DNA of 64,000 nt from the IMG/VR virus record IMGVR_UViG_3300020395_000573, positions 1-64,000 of that record. One strand, 5' to 3'. The notes beneath the pieces were generated by a model. The model was given only the letters and a program-made list of their open reading frames with translations. It ran no database searches and was not told the DNA's origin. Every line of letters starts with the position of its first letter. Position 1 is the first letter of the stretch. Origin of the DNA: a virus. The position numbers were made by a program, and so were the translations under genes. Shown one piece after another: positions 1-9,381 of this stretch.

Positions 1-269
1 CTGTGGCACTCAATGGGATATCACTTGATGAAAACCTCGCAGGGACAGACCCTAACCCTACAGCAGAAGGGGCATACTCTATTGCTACGCTTACATGGGT
101 ACTTGCTTATGAGACTGGTAATGGTCGTAAGACTGAAGCCATAAAGACAACCCTATCAAGGTTACTCTCTACAGAGTATCAAGAGAAGGCATCTAAACTT
201 GGTTATGTACCACTGAGAGGTGACATCCTTGAGAAGTCTCGTGCTGCTGTAGAGCGAATATCAAAGTAG
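1..269 (+). CDS. pstS: PstS phosphate-binding protein, C-terminal part (cut by window start)
   Basis: The reading frame is open from the left edge (first full codon at position 3) and ends at 269. The 88 visible residues match the C-terminal end of PstS, the periplasmic phosphate-binding protein of the high-affinity phosphate ABC transporter. The segment with GAYSIATLTWVL and the GYVPL ending are typical of cyanobacterial and cyanophage PstS. In cyanophages it is a host-derived gene thought to raise phosphate uptake during infection. A hairpin terminator follows directly. The signal peptide and most of the protein lie outside the window. Confidence 0.85.
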   Translation, partial: VALNGISLDENLAGTDPNPTAEGAYSIATLTWVLAYETGNGRKTEAIKTTLSRLLSTEYQEKASKLGYVPLRGDILEKSRAAVERISK

Positions 270-289
270 CATATATAATAAACAACAGA

Positions 290-311
290 AGAGACCTGAG
301 GGTCTCTTTTT
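290..311 (+). terminator. Rho-independent terminator after pstS
   Basis: A 7-bp stem (AGAGACC at 290-296 with GGTCTCT at 301-307), a 4-nt loop and a T tract. Confidence 0.85.
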
Positions 312-325
312 ATTTGGAGATTATA

Positions 326-556
326 ATGAATGTTTATTTGAATCTGAAATCAAACAACTATAATGGTGATAGTGACCTCTTGACACTTGACGTACCTTCG
401 GGTTATACTGAAGAACTGCTACGATATGTCCGTCCTATTGCAGAGGAAAAGAATGTCCATGAATCAAGGATTCTAAAGGACATTATTAAAGAGTCCATTA
501 ACGAAATACAACGGAGAGATTATGAGCGTAAGAATCGTAAGAATGCGAAACGGTGA
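326..556 (+). CDS. Conserved hypothetical protein
   Basis: A 76-residue protein. I chose the ATG at 326 rather than the TTG at 314 because a GGAG-like ribosome site sits just upstream. The N-terminal half is beta-like and the C-terminal end is strongly basic (many R and K), suggesting nucleic-acid contact. It overlaps the next gene by 35 bp. No family recognised. Confidence 0.6.
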   Translation: MNVYLNLKSNNYNGDSDLLTLDVPSGYTEELLRYVRPIAEEKNVHESRILKDIIKESINEIQRRDYERKNRKNAKR

Positions 557-938
557 GGATGTAATTGCTGATCTCTATGAGGTGACAACTAAGGAAGAAC
601 CTGAGAAACCCATAGCATTTCAATTACGTAACCCTTATAATGTTTATGTCATGGAAGAAGGTCTTGAGGATGATGATATCCAAAAGGTCAGTGATCCAGA
701 GATAAGTTTTAGACCTTGGGCACCTCTCTCATTAAAGGATACAATCATGTTGAAACTTGATGAGGTTGTGACAGCATATGAAACTTATGAAGAAATTATC
801 AAAAAGTATAACGAACTAGTAGGAGCAACTAATGGAAGAGGAAATAGTACAGACACCGCAGGAAGCACCATTGGAACCGATGGAGGATTCAATGCTTCAG
901 CAGCAGATCAAGATAATCCTGTTGAAGCAACGACCTGA
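522..938 (+). CDS. Conserved cyanophage hypothetical protein
   Basis: A 138-residue protein with an ATG at 522 after a GGAGAGA ribosome site. The start (SVRIVRMRNGEDVIADL) suggests a small beta-barrel, loosely Sm-like; the last 35 residues are a Gly/Ser/Thr/Asp-rich tail without predicted structure. It overlaps the following gene by 107 bp, with the tail encoding both proteins. Function unknown; its position upstream of gp43 hints at replication or its control. Confidence 0.6.
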   Translation: MSVRIVRMRNGEDVIADLYEVTTKEEPEKPIAFQLRNPYNVYVMEEGLEDDDIQKVSDPEISFRPWAPLSLKDTIMLKLDEVVTAYETYEEIIKKYNELVGATNGRGNSTDTAGSTIGTDGGFNASAADQDNPVEATT

Positions 939-1137
939 GTATCTGGTTGGAGCAGTTACAGAACTTGATGAGGAACCTAGTATCCTTATGGAAGGATGTT
1001 ATGAGGTCACTGATGAGGGACTCACACCATTTCCAAAGCACAGTGCTCAACGTGACATGTTCTTGACATCTGACGTTGTTTTGAGTATACTGGATCCAAG
1101 TCCCGAAGTAGCTAAGCTCTACAACGATATTAAATGA
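832..1137 (+). CDS. Conserved cyanophage hypothetical protein upstream of gp43
   Basis: A 101-residue acidic protein. The first 35 residues, rich in E, Q and P, are encoded inside the end of the previous gene. The stop overlaps the gp43 start as ATGA, so the two are probably translationally coupled. A near-consensus promoter for gp43 lies inside its 3-prime end. Family not recognised. Confidence 0.6.
   Translation: MEEEIVQTPQEAPLEPMEDSMLQQQIKIILLKQRPEYLVGAVTELDEEPSILMEGCYEVTDEGLTPFPKHSAQRDMFLTSDVVLSILDPSPEVAKLYNDIK
1063..1091 (+). promoter_or_regulatory. Host-type promoter upstream of gp43
   Basis: TTGACA at 1063-1068, 17-nt spacer, TATACT at 1086-1091. It lies inside the preceding gene, 43 nt before the gp43 start codon. 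Confidence 0.6.
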
Positions 1138-3620
1138 GTCAGTTCTATACGAACATCCAGTTAGCAGGGGACACTATCCTGTATAGAGGGTATGAGGATG
1201 GTAAACCTGTCCAGTTTCGTGGACAGTTTTCACCTACGTTATATGTTCCATCTAATAAGGAAGAGGAATTCCATACATTAGATGGTAGACCTGTAAAACC
1301 TATAGAGTTCATGACGGCAAGGAGTGCCAGAGAATTCATTAAACAGTATGATGGTGTAGAAGGATTTGAAGTTTTTGGTTATGAGCGTTTTGTATATCAG
1401 TATATAAGACGTGAGTTTCCTGGTGAGATAGATTATAATATCAATCAGATGAAGATCTTTGCATTGGACATTGAGGTTCAGTGTGATAATGGATTCCCTT
1501 CTGTAGAAGAAGCAGCAGAAGAGATGCTATCTATTACAGTTAAGGATCTTGTAACTAAAAAGTTTTTTGTTTGGGCAGTAAGAGAGTTTGATGTACCTGA
1601 TGGTATAGAAGCAAATATTTTTTGGAGTGAGAAAGAAATGCTTTGTCATTTCTTGGAGTGGTGGACATTAAATACACCAGATATATTGACAGGATGGAAT
1701 GTTAATTTGTATGATGTACCTTACATTGCCCGTCGTGTAAACAGAGTTCTTGGTAGTAAGTGGATGAGATCACTGTCACCTTGGAACAGAGCAAATGAGA
1801 GGGAAGTATATGTCCAAGGACGTAAAAATTATGCTTATGATCTTAGTGGGATCAACATTCTCGACTATCTTGATCTTTACCGTAAGTTTACTTATAGTAA
1901 CCAAGAGTCATATAGACTCGATCATATCGCCTTTGTTGAGTTGGGTCAACGGAAGTTAGATCACAGTGAGTATGAGAATTTTAAAGATTTCTATACAAGA
2001 GATTGGCAGAAGTTTATTGAGTACAACATCCAAGACGTTGAGTTGATTGACAGACTGGAAGATAAGATGAAGTTGTTAGAACTTGCTATCACCATGTCTT
2101 ATGATGCTAAGGCAAACTTTGAAGATGTGTATAGTCAAGTACGTATGTGGGATACGATGATATATAACTATCTTACAGATCGTAGTGTTGTTGTACCCGC
2201 TAAGAAAGGAGCAAAGAAGGATGAGAAATATGCAGGGGCTTATGTTAAAGAACCTATACCAGGAAAATATGATTGGGTTGTCAGTTTTGACCTTAACAGT
2301 CTGTATCCTCACCTCATCATGCAGTACAACATCAGTCCCGAAACCTTACTTGGAACAAGACACCCCAGTGCCACAGTTGATGGACTGCTCAACCGAACCG
2401 TTAGGATCGATGGAGATTCTGCAGTGTGTGCCAATGGAGCACAATACCGCAAGGACATAAGGGGATTCTTACCTGAAATGATGGAGAAGATTTACAATGA
2501 GCGAACGATTTATAAAAAGAAAATGCTTCAAGCGAAGAGGGATTATGAAGTTAACCCGACTCCGAAACTACAAAGAGATATTAGTAAATTCAATAACATC
2601 CAAATGGCTCGAAAGATCCAGCTTAACTCAGCTTATGGTGCCATTGGAAATCAGTACTTTAGATATTACAACTTATCTAACGCTGAGGCGATTACTCTAT
2701 CGGGTCAAGTTAGCATCCGATGGATAGAAAATAAAATGAATCAGTATCTGAATAAGATACTTAAAACTGAGGAGGAAGATTATGTTATTGCTAGTGATAC
2801 TGATAGTATCTACCTCAACTTGGGTCCTCTGGTTGAGACTGTATACAAGGGGAGAGAGAAAACTGATAAGGGCGTTGTGTCGTTCCTTAATAAGGTCTGT
2901 GATCTGGAATTTGAAAAGTATATTGAGAGTTCTTACCAAGAATTGGCCACCTATGTCAACGCTTATGACCAAAAAATGATAATGAAGAGGGAGAACATTG
3001 CCAACAAAGGTATATGGACTGCCAAGAAACGTTACATCCTTAATGTATGGGACAGTGAGGGTGTTAGGTATGAGAAACCTAAACTAAAGATCATGGGATT
3101 GGAGGCAGTTAAATCTTCTACTCCAAGTGCATGTAGAAATAAGATTAAGGAATGTCTGAATGTTATTATGAATGAGGATGAAGCATCAGCACAGAGATTC
3201 ATCAAAGATTTTAGAGATAATTTCTCAGAGTTACCTGTTGAAGACATATCATTTCCCAGAGGATGTAATGGGATAAATAAGTGGGCGAATCCATCTGCTA
3301 TCTACAGTAAAAGTACACCCATACATGTGCGTGGTGCCTTGCTGTATAACCATTACAACAAGAAGAACAAACTAACGCACAAGTATCCTCTTATACAAGA
3401 TGGAGAAAAGATTAAGTTTGTGTATTTAAAGACCCCAAATAAAATAGGTGAGAACGTGATCAGTTATTTGAATACGTTCCCTCGTGAACTTGGGCTTGAC
3501 AAATCAGTAGACTATGACCTACAATTTGAGAAGAGTTTCTTAGATCCTATAAAGGTCATATTAGATAAGATTGGATGGAAGTCAGAAAAAGTTGCTAACC
3601 TTGAATTTTTATTTGGATGA
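1134..3620 (+). CDS. 43: DNA polymerase gp43, family B
   Basis: An 828-residue replicative DNA polymerase with proofreading. The 3-5 exonuclease domain has DIE near residue 112 and the Exo III-like YNIQDVELI. The polymerase domain has motif A (DLNSLYPHLI, near 385), motif B (KIQLNSAYGAIGN, near 494) and motif C (SDTDSIYLN, near 553), so all catalytic carboxylates are present. Length is close to T4 gp43 (898). The start overlaps the upstream stop as ATGA. A short gene begins within its last codons, followed by uvsX. Confidence 0.97.
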   Translation: MSQFYTNIQLAGDTILYRGYEDGKPVQFRGQFSPTLYVPSNKEEEFHTLDGRPVKPIEFMTARSAREFIKQYDGVEGFEVFGYERFVYQYIRREFPGEIDYNINQMKIFALDIEVQCDNGFPSVEEAAEEMLSITVKDLVTKKFFVWAVREFDVPDGIEANIFWSEKEMLCHFLEWWTLNTPDILTGWNVNLYDVPYIARRVNRVLGSKWMRSLSPWNRANEREVYVQGRKNYAYDLSGINILDYLDLYRKFTYSNQESYRLDHIAFVELGQRKLDHSEYENFKDFYTRDWQKFIEYNIQDVELIDRLEDKMKLLELAITMSYDAKANFEDVYSQVRMWDTMIYNYLTDRSVVVPAKKGAKKDEKYAGAYVKEPIPGKYDWVVSFDLNSLYPHLIMQYNISPETLLGTRHPSATVDGLLNRTVRIDGDSAVCANGAQYRKDIRGFLPEMMEKIYNERTIYKKKMLQAKRDYEVNPTPKLQRDISKFNNIQMARKIQLNSAYGAIGNQYFRYYNLSNAEAITLSGQVSIRWIENKMNQYLNKILKTEEEDYVIASDTDSIYLNLGPLVETVYKGREKTDKGVVSFLNKVCDLEFEKYIESSYQELATYVNAYDQKMIMKRENIANKGIWTAKKRYILNVWDSEGVRYEKPKLKIMGLEAVKSSTPSACRNKIKECLNVIMNEDEASAQRFIKDFRDNFSELPVEDISFPRGCNGINKWANPSAIYSKSTPIHVRGALLYNHYNKKNKLTHKYPLIQDGEKIKFVYLKTPNKIGENVISYLNTFPRELGLDKSVDYDLQFEKSFLDPIKVILDKIGWKSEKVANLEFLFG

Positions 3621-3769
3621 CCACTTACATAGTCGAATACAAGAAAGCTTTTGGTGCTGGTGCTATGCCAGAGGAGAAAGAATTCTTTGATATCCTCGAA
3701 GCAGAATGGTTTGAAAGAGCCATGAAGCGAACCAATTACATTACTAAATTATATAAGAAGTCACCATGA
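3617..3769 (+). CDS. Small hypothetical protein between gp43 and uvsX
   Basis: A 50-residue ORF whose ATG overlaps the gp43 stop (ATGA at 3617-3620) and whose stop overlaps the uvsX ATG. It starts [12 protein letters not shown] and ends with a basic tail (KLYKKSP). Overlaps on both sides support a real, coupled gene. Function unknown. Confidence 0.6.
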   Translation: MTTYIVEYKKAFGAGAMPEEKEFFDILEAEWFERAMKRTNYITKLYKKSP

Positions 3770-4779
3770 GTTTCTTAAAAGACATCGTTAAGGAGATTGA
3801 TAATGAATATGCTAGCTTGGTCTCAGATGGAGTGGCAGCTGGTGATACAAGCGGCTTTATCGACACTGGTAGCTATATTTTTAATGCTCTTGTATCTGGG
3901 TCAATATTCGGGGGAATCCCAGGAAATAAAATCACTGCTCTCGCTGGAGAGTCAAGTACTGGCAAGACTTATTTTTGTCTTGGCGTTGTCCAGCATTTCC
4001 TTGAGTCTAATCCCGATGCTGGTGTCATATATTTTGAATCAGAATCTGCTATAAGTAAGCAGATGATTGAGTCTAGAAATATAGATGCCAATCGTATGAT
4101 GATTGTACCAATTACAACGGTGCAAGAGTTTAGAACACAATCGATAAGAATCTTAGATAAATACCTGAGTCAGGATCCAAAGTCACGTAAACCGTTGATG
4201 TTTGTTCTTGATTCTCTTGGCATGTTATCTACTACTAAAGAGGTAGAAGATGCTGAGGCAGGTAAAGAGACACGTGACATGACTCGTGCTCAAATAGTTA
4301 AGTCAATATTTAGAGTCCTTACTCTTAAATTGGGTAAGGCAAATGTCCCTCTATTAGTTACAAATCATACCTACGATGTGGTCGGCAGTTATATCCCAAC
4401 TAAAGAAATGGGAGGCGGTAGTGGCCTCAAATATGCCGCGAGTACAATCATCTATCTTAGCAAAAAAAAGGAAAAGGATTCGCAAGAAGTTGTTGGAAAC
4501 ATTATCAAAGCTAAGAGTGCTAAATCGAGACTCGCAAAAGAAAACTCCCAAGTAGAAACGAGGTTATTCTATGACGAACGTGGCCTGGACTCCTATTACG
4601 GATTACTTGAACTGGGTGAAAAGTACGAAGTATTTAAGAAGGCAGGGAATCGCTATGAAATGGGGGAGAAGAAGGTTTATCCGAAGGCAATTTTGGAAAC
4701 TCCTGAACAGTATTTCACCCCAGAAATAATGCAAGCACTTGATGAGTGTGCAAAGAAGGAGTTCAGTTATGGCAACTGA
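3766..4779 (+). CDS. uvsX: UvsX RecA-like recombinase
   Basis: A 337-residue strand-exchange ATPase of T4 UvsX/RecA type. The Walker A motif GESSTGKT lies near residue 62 and the Walker B segment FVLDSLGML near residue 146; [11 protein letters not shown] matches a DNA-binding loop of UvsX. It works with gp32, gp41 and gp43 in recombination-dependent replication. The gene sits in a polymerase-recombinase-helicase run with overlapping starts and stops. Confidence 0.96.
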   Translation: MSFLKDIVKEIDNEYASLVSDGVAAGDTSGFIDTGSYIFNALVSGSIFGGIPGNKITALAGESSTGKTYFCLGVVQHFLESNPDAGVIYFESESAISKQMIESRNIDANRMMIVPITTVQEFRTQSIRILDKYLSQDPKSRKPLMFVLDSLGMLSTTKEVEDAEAGKETRDMTRAQIVKSIFRVLTLKLGKANVPLLVTNHTYDVVGSYIPTKEMGGGSGLKYAASTIIYLSKKKEKDSQEVVGNIIKAKSAKSRLAKENSQVETRLFYDERGLDSYYGLLELGEKYEVFKKAGNRYEMGEKKVYPKAILETPEQYFTPEIMQALDECAKKEFSYGN

Positions 4780-5335
4780 ACTCAAAGACTATATTAAATG
4801 TTACGATGGATTATTTGATCAAAGTTTTTGCAATGAAACTATTGAAGCATTTAATTCATCAGAGTTCACCTATACTGATAGAGAACAGAGACCATCTTTT
4901 AATGAGTTGAATGTCTCTCAGAGATATCTTGCTAAGGATCCTAAATGGACTCCAGTACAAAAGAAATTAACCAATGTCCTGATGGATGCTGTAGATCTTT
5001 ATATGAAAGATTGCGGTGTTGCTCAGGACTTTCCTGTTGAGTATGCATTTGAAGAGCATCGTATTAAGATGTATCAAAATAATGAATACGATCAGTTCAG
5101 AGATCATGTTGATGTACAGGACTACAATTCAGCACGTAGATTCTTAGTCTTATTTGTTTACTTAAATAGTGTTGTGACAGGAGGTGAAACTAATTTTCCC
5201 AGATTAGATTATGCAGTTCAGCCAAAGTGTGGTAGAATACTTGTATTCCCTGCCACATGGCAGTACAGACATGCAGGTCTTAAACCTCAGTCTGATAAAA
5301 AATACATTGTTGGATCTTATCTACACTACCTATGA
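4769..5335 (+). CDS. 2OG-Fe(II) oxygenase, prolyl-hydroxylase-like
   Basis: About 188 residues. The ATG at 4769 is preferred because AAGGAG lies 8 nt upstream. The C-terminal half has the jelly-roll signature of Fe(II)/2-oxoglutarate dioxygenases: HVD (metal H and D), GGETNF, the second metal histidine in RHAG, and a basic residue in KKYIV that could bind 2-oxoglutarate. The substrate is unknown. It is one of five such proteins in the window and is embedded between uvsX and gp41. Confidence 0.85.
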   Translation: MATELKDYIKCYDGLFDQSFCNETIEAFNSSEFTYTDREQRPSFNELNVSQRYLAKDPKWTPVQKKLTNVLMDAVDLYMKDCGVAQDFPVEYAFEEHRIKMYQNNEYDQFRDHVDVQDYNSARRFLVLFVYLNSVVTGGETNFPRLDYAVQPKCGRILVFPATWQYRHAGLKPQSDKKYIVGSYLHYL

Positions 5336-6699
5336 CCTTAGAAGTCACAATCCTTAGTAATTTGATCTATAATGAGGAGTACACACGTAAAGTGTTACCA
5401 TTCCTCAAGCAGGAATATTTTACTGTTAGATCATATAAGGTAATCTTTCTTGAAATACATGAGTATATAAGCAATTATAATACGTTACCATGTCTTAATG
5501 CATTAGGCATTGAGTGTCAGGAAAGAACAGATTTATCTGAAGAACAATTTAAAGAAATTACGGAGGTTCTTGGTGGTTTATCCGAGGAAAAAAGCGACCT
5601 GGATTGGCTTGTTGATACAACGGAAAAGTGGTGTCAAGAGAGAGCAATCTATCTCTCGCTCATGGAGAGTGTTAAGATTGCTGATGGCCAAGACACAAAG
5701 AGGGATAAGGGGGCTATTCCACAAATACTAAGTGATGCATTAGGTGTATCCTTTGACCAACATGTAGGTCATGATTACTTACAAAACTACGAAGACAGAT
5801 TCGATTTCTACCATAGACGTGAGGACAAAATTCCTTTCGACTTGGAATTCTTCAACAAGATTACAAAGGGTGGTCTTCCTAACAAGACTCTCAACGTTGC
5901 TCTTGCAGGTACTGGCGTGGGTAAGTCTCTCTTTATGTGCCACGTTGCTGCTAGTGTCTTATTACAAGGTAAAAATGTTCTTTACATTACCCTTGAGATG
6001 GCAGAAGAAAAGATTGCTGAAAGAATAGATGCTAATCTTTTGAATGTACCTATTCAGAAGTTACCTGATCTACCTAAGGCAATGTATGAAAGTAAGATTA
6101 ATAAACTTATTAAGAAAACAAAGGGTAAGTTAATCATTAAAGAGTATCCTACTGCATCTGCTCATGTTGGACACTTTAAAGCATTGATTCAAGAACTTGC
6201 CTTGAAAAGAAGCATCAAACCTGATATAATATTTGTAGACTACTTAAATATTTGTGCCTCCCAAAGGTACAAAGGATCTATTGTAAATTCTTACACTTAT
6301 GTTAAGGCGATTGCTGAAGAACTTAGGGGGTTGGCTGTCGAATCTAATGTACCAATCGTCAGTGCTACTCAAACTACTCGTGCTGGTTTCGGGTCTACTG
6401 ATGTTGACCTTACTGACACGTCAGAGTCTTTCGGACTCCCTGCTACTGCTGACCTTATGTTCGCTCTCATATCTAGCGAGGAGTTGGAAGAGATGAATCA
6501 AATAATGGTCAAGCAGTTGAAGAATAGATATAATGATCCTACAATGAATAAAAGATTTGCTGTAGGTATTGACAGATCCAAAATGCGGCTGTATGATATC
6601 CAAGATGCTCAAACTGGTCTGGTTGATTCTGGAAAAGAAGTTGAGATTGTTAAAAAAGTCGCAGGTAAAAAATCCTTTGCTGAATTAAAATATGATTGA
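5332..6699 (+). CDS. 41: Replicative DNA helicase gp41 (DnaB type)
   Basis: A 455-residue hexameric 5-3 helicase. The N-terminal region is DnaB-like; the RecA-type motor has Walker A (AGTGVGKS, near residue 192) and Walker B (IIFVDYLNI, near residue 302), followed by the SATQTTR sensor and SESFG segment typical of DnaB-family helicases. It partners with the gp61 primase at 16.2 kb. The start overlaps the upstream stop. Confidence 0.96.
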   Translation: MTLEVTILSNLIYNEEYTRKVLPFLKQEYFTVRSYKVIFLEIHEYISNYNTLPCLNALGIECQERTDLSEEQFKEITEVLGGLSEEKSDLDWLVDTTEKWCQERAIYLSLMESVKIADGQDTKRDKGAIPQILSDALGVSFDQHVGHDYLQNYEDRFDFYHRREDKIPFDLEFFNKITKGGLPNKTLNVALAGTGVGKSLFMCHVAASVLLQGKNVLYITLEMAEEKIAERIDANLLNVPIQKLPDLPKAMYESKINKLIKKTKGKLIIKEYPTASAHVGHFKALIQELALKRSIKPDIIFVDYLNICASQRYKGSIVNSYTYVKAIAEELRGLAVESNVPIVSATQTTRAGFGSTDVDLTDTSESFGLPATADLMFALISSEELEEMNQIMVKQLKNRYNDPTMNKRFAVGIDRSKMRLYDIQDAQTGLVDSGKEVEIVKKVAGKKSFAELKYD

Positions 6700-7093
6700 T
6701 TTTAAACATTATGAAGAGTTCGTAGATGCCGTCACATCCGATTGTTCTAAAGATTTTGTCAGTCTTGCTGACCGTCTGGGTGAACTTGACCGAGAAGGTG
6801 CCAATATTGAACGTCTTACCACTGCTGGCGTTGGGCTTGCTGCTGAGTCTGGTGAGTTTTTGGAAATTGTTAAGAAGATGGTGTTCCAAGGTAAACCTTG
6901 GACTGACGACAATCGAGAGCATCTTGTTATTGAGTTGGGTGACGTTATGTGGTATGTGGCACAAGCTTGTATGGCTCTGGACATATCTTTTGACGACGTT
7001 ATCCGAGGTAACATTAAAAAATTAGAGAAACGTTATCCAGGTGGTAGTTTTACCATAGGACACTCTGAAAATAGAAAAGCAGGAGACCGTTAA
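6692..7093 (+). CDS. mazG: MazG-like nucleotide pyrophosphohydrolase
   Basis: A 133-residue all-alpha NTP-PPase. The metal-binding ESGEFLEIV and ELGDVMWY pair matches the EXXE...EXXD pattern of MazG. Family members hydrolyse nucleoside triphosphates to monophosphates, with non-canonical or host-derived nucleotides as likely substrates. mazG is a common cyanophage gene of host-metabolism type. It overlaps the end of gp41. Confidence 0.88.
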   Translation: MIDFKHYEEFVDAVTSDCSKDFVSLADRLGELDREGANIERLTTAGVGLAAESGEFLEIVKKMVFQGKPWTDDNREHLVIELGDVMWYVAQACMALDISFDDVIRGNIKKLEKRYPGGSFTIGHSENRKAGDR

Positions 7094-7179
7094 TGCACCT
7101 TATATTACCAATCATTTGTATTGCTCTAATTACTCTTGTGATAGTTTATTCTATCATTCAAAAATATAACCCCCATTAA
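7093..7179 (+). CDS. 28-residue membrane peptide
   Basis: The ATG at 7093 overlaps the mazG stop (TAATG) after a purine-rich AGGAGA site. The peptide is almost entirely one transmembrane helix (LPIICIALITLVIVYSII) with a short polar tail. Very short, but well placed in the operon. Confidence 0.5.
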   Translation: MHLILPIICIALITLVIVYSIIQKYNPH

Positions 7180-7182
7180 ACT

Positions 7183-7380
7183 ATGCCTTTAAGTGAACAA
7201 GTAGAAACATCTTTAAGAGATGCACAAGAAGATTTACGTAACGCATTATCATTTGCAGCACGTACTGAGAAACCATACATATCAAAACACATCGCAGACA
7301 TGATGTCTAATATTGATAACATCATAGATATTGTTCCTATATTGGAGAAAGTTGAAGATGGATTTACCGATTTCAGATAA
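7183..7380 (+). CDS. Conserved hypothetical protein, helical
   Basis: A 65-residue, mostly helical acidic protein starting 3 nt after the membrane peptide. Its end overlaps the start of the next short gene. No family recognised. Confidence 0.6.
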   Translation: MPLSEQVETSLRDAQEDLRNALSFAARTEKPYISKHIADMMSNIDNIIDIVPILEKVEDGFTDFR

Positions 7381-7489
7381 GGAGTTTGATACTATTGTTA
7401 CTCAACTATGGAAGAGTAGAAAGTCAGAACCAATAGTTAATGAACTATATGAAAAACTGAAACTTATTCAAGAATCTAAAGATGAGTAA
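7358..7489 (+). CDS. 43-residue hypothetical protein
   Basis: ATG at 7358 inside the previous gene, stop at 7489 overlapping the next ATG at 7482. Starts MDLPISDKEFDTIV; charged and helical. Overlaps on both sides argue for coupled translation. Confidence 0.5.
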   Translation: MDLPISDKEFDTIVTQLWKSRKSEPIVNELYEKLKLIQESKDE

Positions 7490-7793
7490 AATGGATACAC
7501 AGGGGATGAGTCCCGAACTCACCCCAGAAGAAAGAGAAGCATGGGAAAAGTCTGGTAAGAAACAGCAACATAAACCTGCTACTATTATACCTCGCAGGTT
7601 ATTTACTGAGACTTATGCCAAGGAAATGAAAATACTTATCAATGAAGTATTAGATGAACGTGAACATAAGAAGAAGTTGAAAGGTCCATATGATTTGTAT
7701 GAAGACTTGGATGATTTAAAACCATCCTATTTTGATACGGAACATTTCAAGTATCTTGTTGGTGAGGAGGAACCTCCATATAACGGAAGATAA
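7482..7793 (+). CDS. Conserved hypothetical protein
   Basis: A 103-residue charged protein with a Pro/Glu-rich N-terminus and lysine-rich middle (EHKKKLKGPYDLYEDL). It ends the early run; a late promoter follows at once. No family recognised. Confidence 0.6.
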   Translation: MSKMDTQGMSPELTPEEREAWEKSGKKQQHKPATIIPRRLFTETYAKEMKILINEVLDEREHKKKLKGPYDLYEDLDDLKPSYFDTEHFKYLVGEEEPPYNGR

Positions 7794-7796
7794 ATA
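7789..7796 (+). promoter_or_regulatory. T4-type late promoter
   Basis: GATAAATA, one base from the T4 late consensus TATAAATA, 24 nt before the gene at 7820. It marks the change from replication genes to a late block. Confidence 0.6.
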
Positions 7797-7819
7797 CTAT
7801 TGGAGACCTGCGTGGACTA

Positions 7820-9313
7820 ATGGCATTTACCGCACAAACAGAAGACAAAGAATCTTTACAGGCATTAGCTTTTGCATTGAGACAAGAGAAGGGAAGCGAA
7901 ATTGAGTATGCAGAAGTTGAATCAGCAATGCAAGATTACATGGCAGTTGATGCTAAAGTTAGAGACTGTTGTGGTATAGAGGAAGCGAAATTATATCCTC
8001 GGTTTAGAATCTGGGTCACTGATGGTAAACCAGGTGACGTTGAGGGTTGGATAAACTCTTCTGTATGGATAGCAAATGCTGTAATTAAGAGTGCATATAT
8101 TAGAGGTACTGATTATATTTTTTACAATACTATAGGTGATCAAAAATTTAGAGGTGCCTATAGAGAGATTGCTAAACATATTGCTAAGAATGCTAAGGAT
8201 AGTAGAGTAAGAACAGTATATGGACAGATGTCTAAGGGTACAGGAGATAAATGGAACCCTGCTGATGTTATAGCAATAAAGAAATCAAAGGCTGCACAGT
8301 TTATTAGAGTGATGGAGTCTTATAAAAATTTAAGACCAGATCTAAGTGAGTTTAAAGAGGCAAAGAAATTAGATGAGATGAATAAGGATTTGAAAAAGGG
8401 AGTTGGTAGTTCTAAGAAACAGTTAGAGGTGGTTGAAGATATGCAGATGTTATATTGGTATAATCAATGGGTTGATAAAAAGTATAAGAGTAGAGAATGT
8501 GTTCCTATTTCATTGAAAAAAGTTTCAGCAACTGCAAAGGTATTATTAAAAGTTAAGACACCATTGGTTGCAATGAAATCCTTTGATCATAAGGAGGCTA
8601 GGGGTGTAAAGAATGCTATTAAGTTAGATGTTGAGATAGATAAGGTTGAGTTTTCACCTAGGAATGCTAAGTGTATTGTTAACTTTAAATTATCTGGTGT
8701 CAAGGGACATAAGATGGACATAAGGGGATTCCAATCTGCTATTAATAATGATGTACAGATGCAACTTCAGAAAGGAAGTGCTGCTAATCATGGTAAAGCA
8801 ACGTTGAGTATCTTTGGACTCATTACAAAGTTATCTGGAGGAAGGATGGCTCTGAGTAAACAGAGAGCTGAACTGAGGAAGTTATTTAAAGGGAAGAGAA
8901 TACCTACAGGTAGGGATCATCAGTTTACTAATTATTCAATCTTCCAAGATTATGCAGAGCAGCAACGTGGTGATTTTAATAAGAGTAATTGGAAAGAAGA
9001 TCTACCTCACTGGGCAAAATATCTTAACTTCTTATCTGGTAAGAAGCATAAGGTTAAGGATGTTCTAGCTAAATGTAATGCATTATATGATCAGAAACCT
9101 GTTAGTGCTGCAAAATGGTTAAAGAATAAGGTACAATCATATGAAGTTGGTCAGGTTGTTGACATGGCACAACCTCAAATTAAAGATATGATAAAGACAA
9201 ATATTATGAAGAGTATATACTCTCAAGCAGCATCACAAGGGTTTAGAATATTTGGTGAGAATAAGATCACAGATTATATGACAGCTAGTAGTTACCTTAA
9301 GGTAGGCGGTTAA
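7820..9313 (+). CDS. Conserved late hypothetical protein, 497 aa
   Basis: A 497-residue basic protein of unknown function directly after a late promoter, so probably virion-related. A segment near residue 145 reads GTGDKWNPADVIAI; a similar WNPAD motif occurs in several phage proteins of unknown role. The rest alternates helical Lys-rich stretches and shorter beta-like segments, with no membrane span or signal peptide. A nuclease fold is possible but not demonstrated. Confidence 0.65.
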   Translation: MAFTAQTEDKESLQALAFALRQEKGSEIEYAEVESAMQDYMAVDAKVRDCCGIEEAKLYPRFRIWVTDGKPGDVEGWINSSVWIANAVIKSAYIRGTDYIFYNTIGDQKFRGAYREIAKHIAKNAKDSRVRTVYGQMSKGTGDKWNPADVIAIKKSKAAQFIRVMESYKNLRPDLSEFKEAKKLDEMNKDLKKGVGSSKKQLEVVEDMQMLYWYNQWVDKKYKSRECVPISLKKVSATAKVLLKVKTPLVAMKSFDHKEARGVKNAIKLDVEIDKVEFSPRNAKCIVNFKLSGVKGHKMDIRGFQSAINNDVQMQLQKGSAANHGKATLSIFGLITKLSGGRMALSKQRAELRKLFKGKRIPTGRDHQFTNYSIFQDYAEQQRGDFNKSNWKEDLPHWAKYLNFLSGKKHKVKDVLAKCNALYDQKPVSAAKWLKNKVQSYEVGQVVDMAQPQIKDMIKTNIMKSIYSQAASQGFRIFGENKITDYMTASSYLKVGG

Positions 9314-9351
9314 CAAACTGTCCTATGGATGCGTACATGAACGGTCAATCC

Positions 9352-9360
9352 TGCTATAAT
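9352..9360 (+). promoter_or_regulatory. Possible extended -10 promoter
   Basis: TGCTATAAT (TGn plus perfect TATAAT) with no good -35. It lies 21 nt before the preferred start at 9382 and downstream of an alternative ATG at 9325, which argues for the shorter protein. Confidence 0.4.
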
Positions 9361-9381
9361 ACAGATATAGACAGGGATTCC

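Noticed and set aside
380-409. TTGACA-18-TATACT inside the gene at 326.
   Set aside because: Spacing is off by one and a closer start is not obvious, so not listed as a promoter.
1686-1720. TTGACA followed at 18 nt by TATGAT inside gp43.
   Set aside because: Non-standard spacing and no gene start downstream; likely chance in coding sequence.
3496-3525. TTGACA-18-TACAAT near the end of gp43, before uvsX.
   Set aside because: Could serve uvsX, but spacing and -10 are both imperfect; left out of the promoter set.
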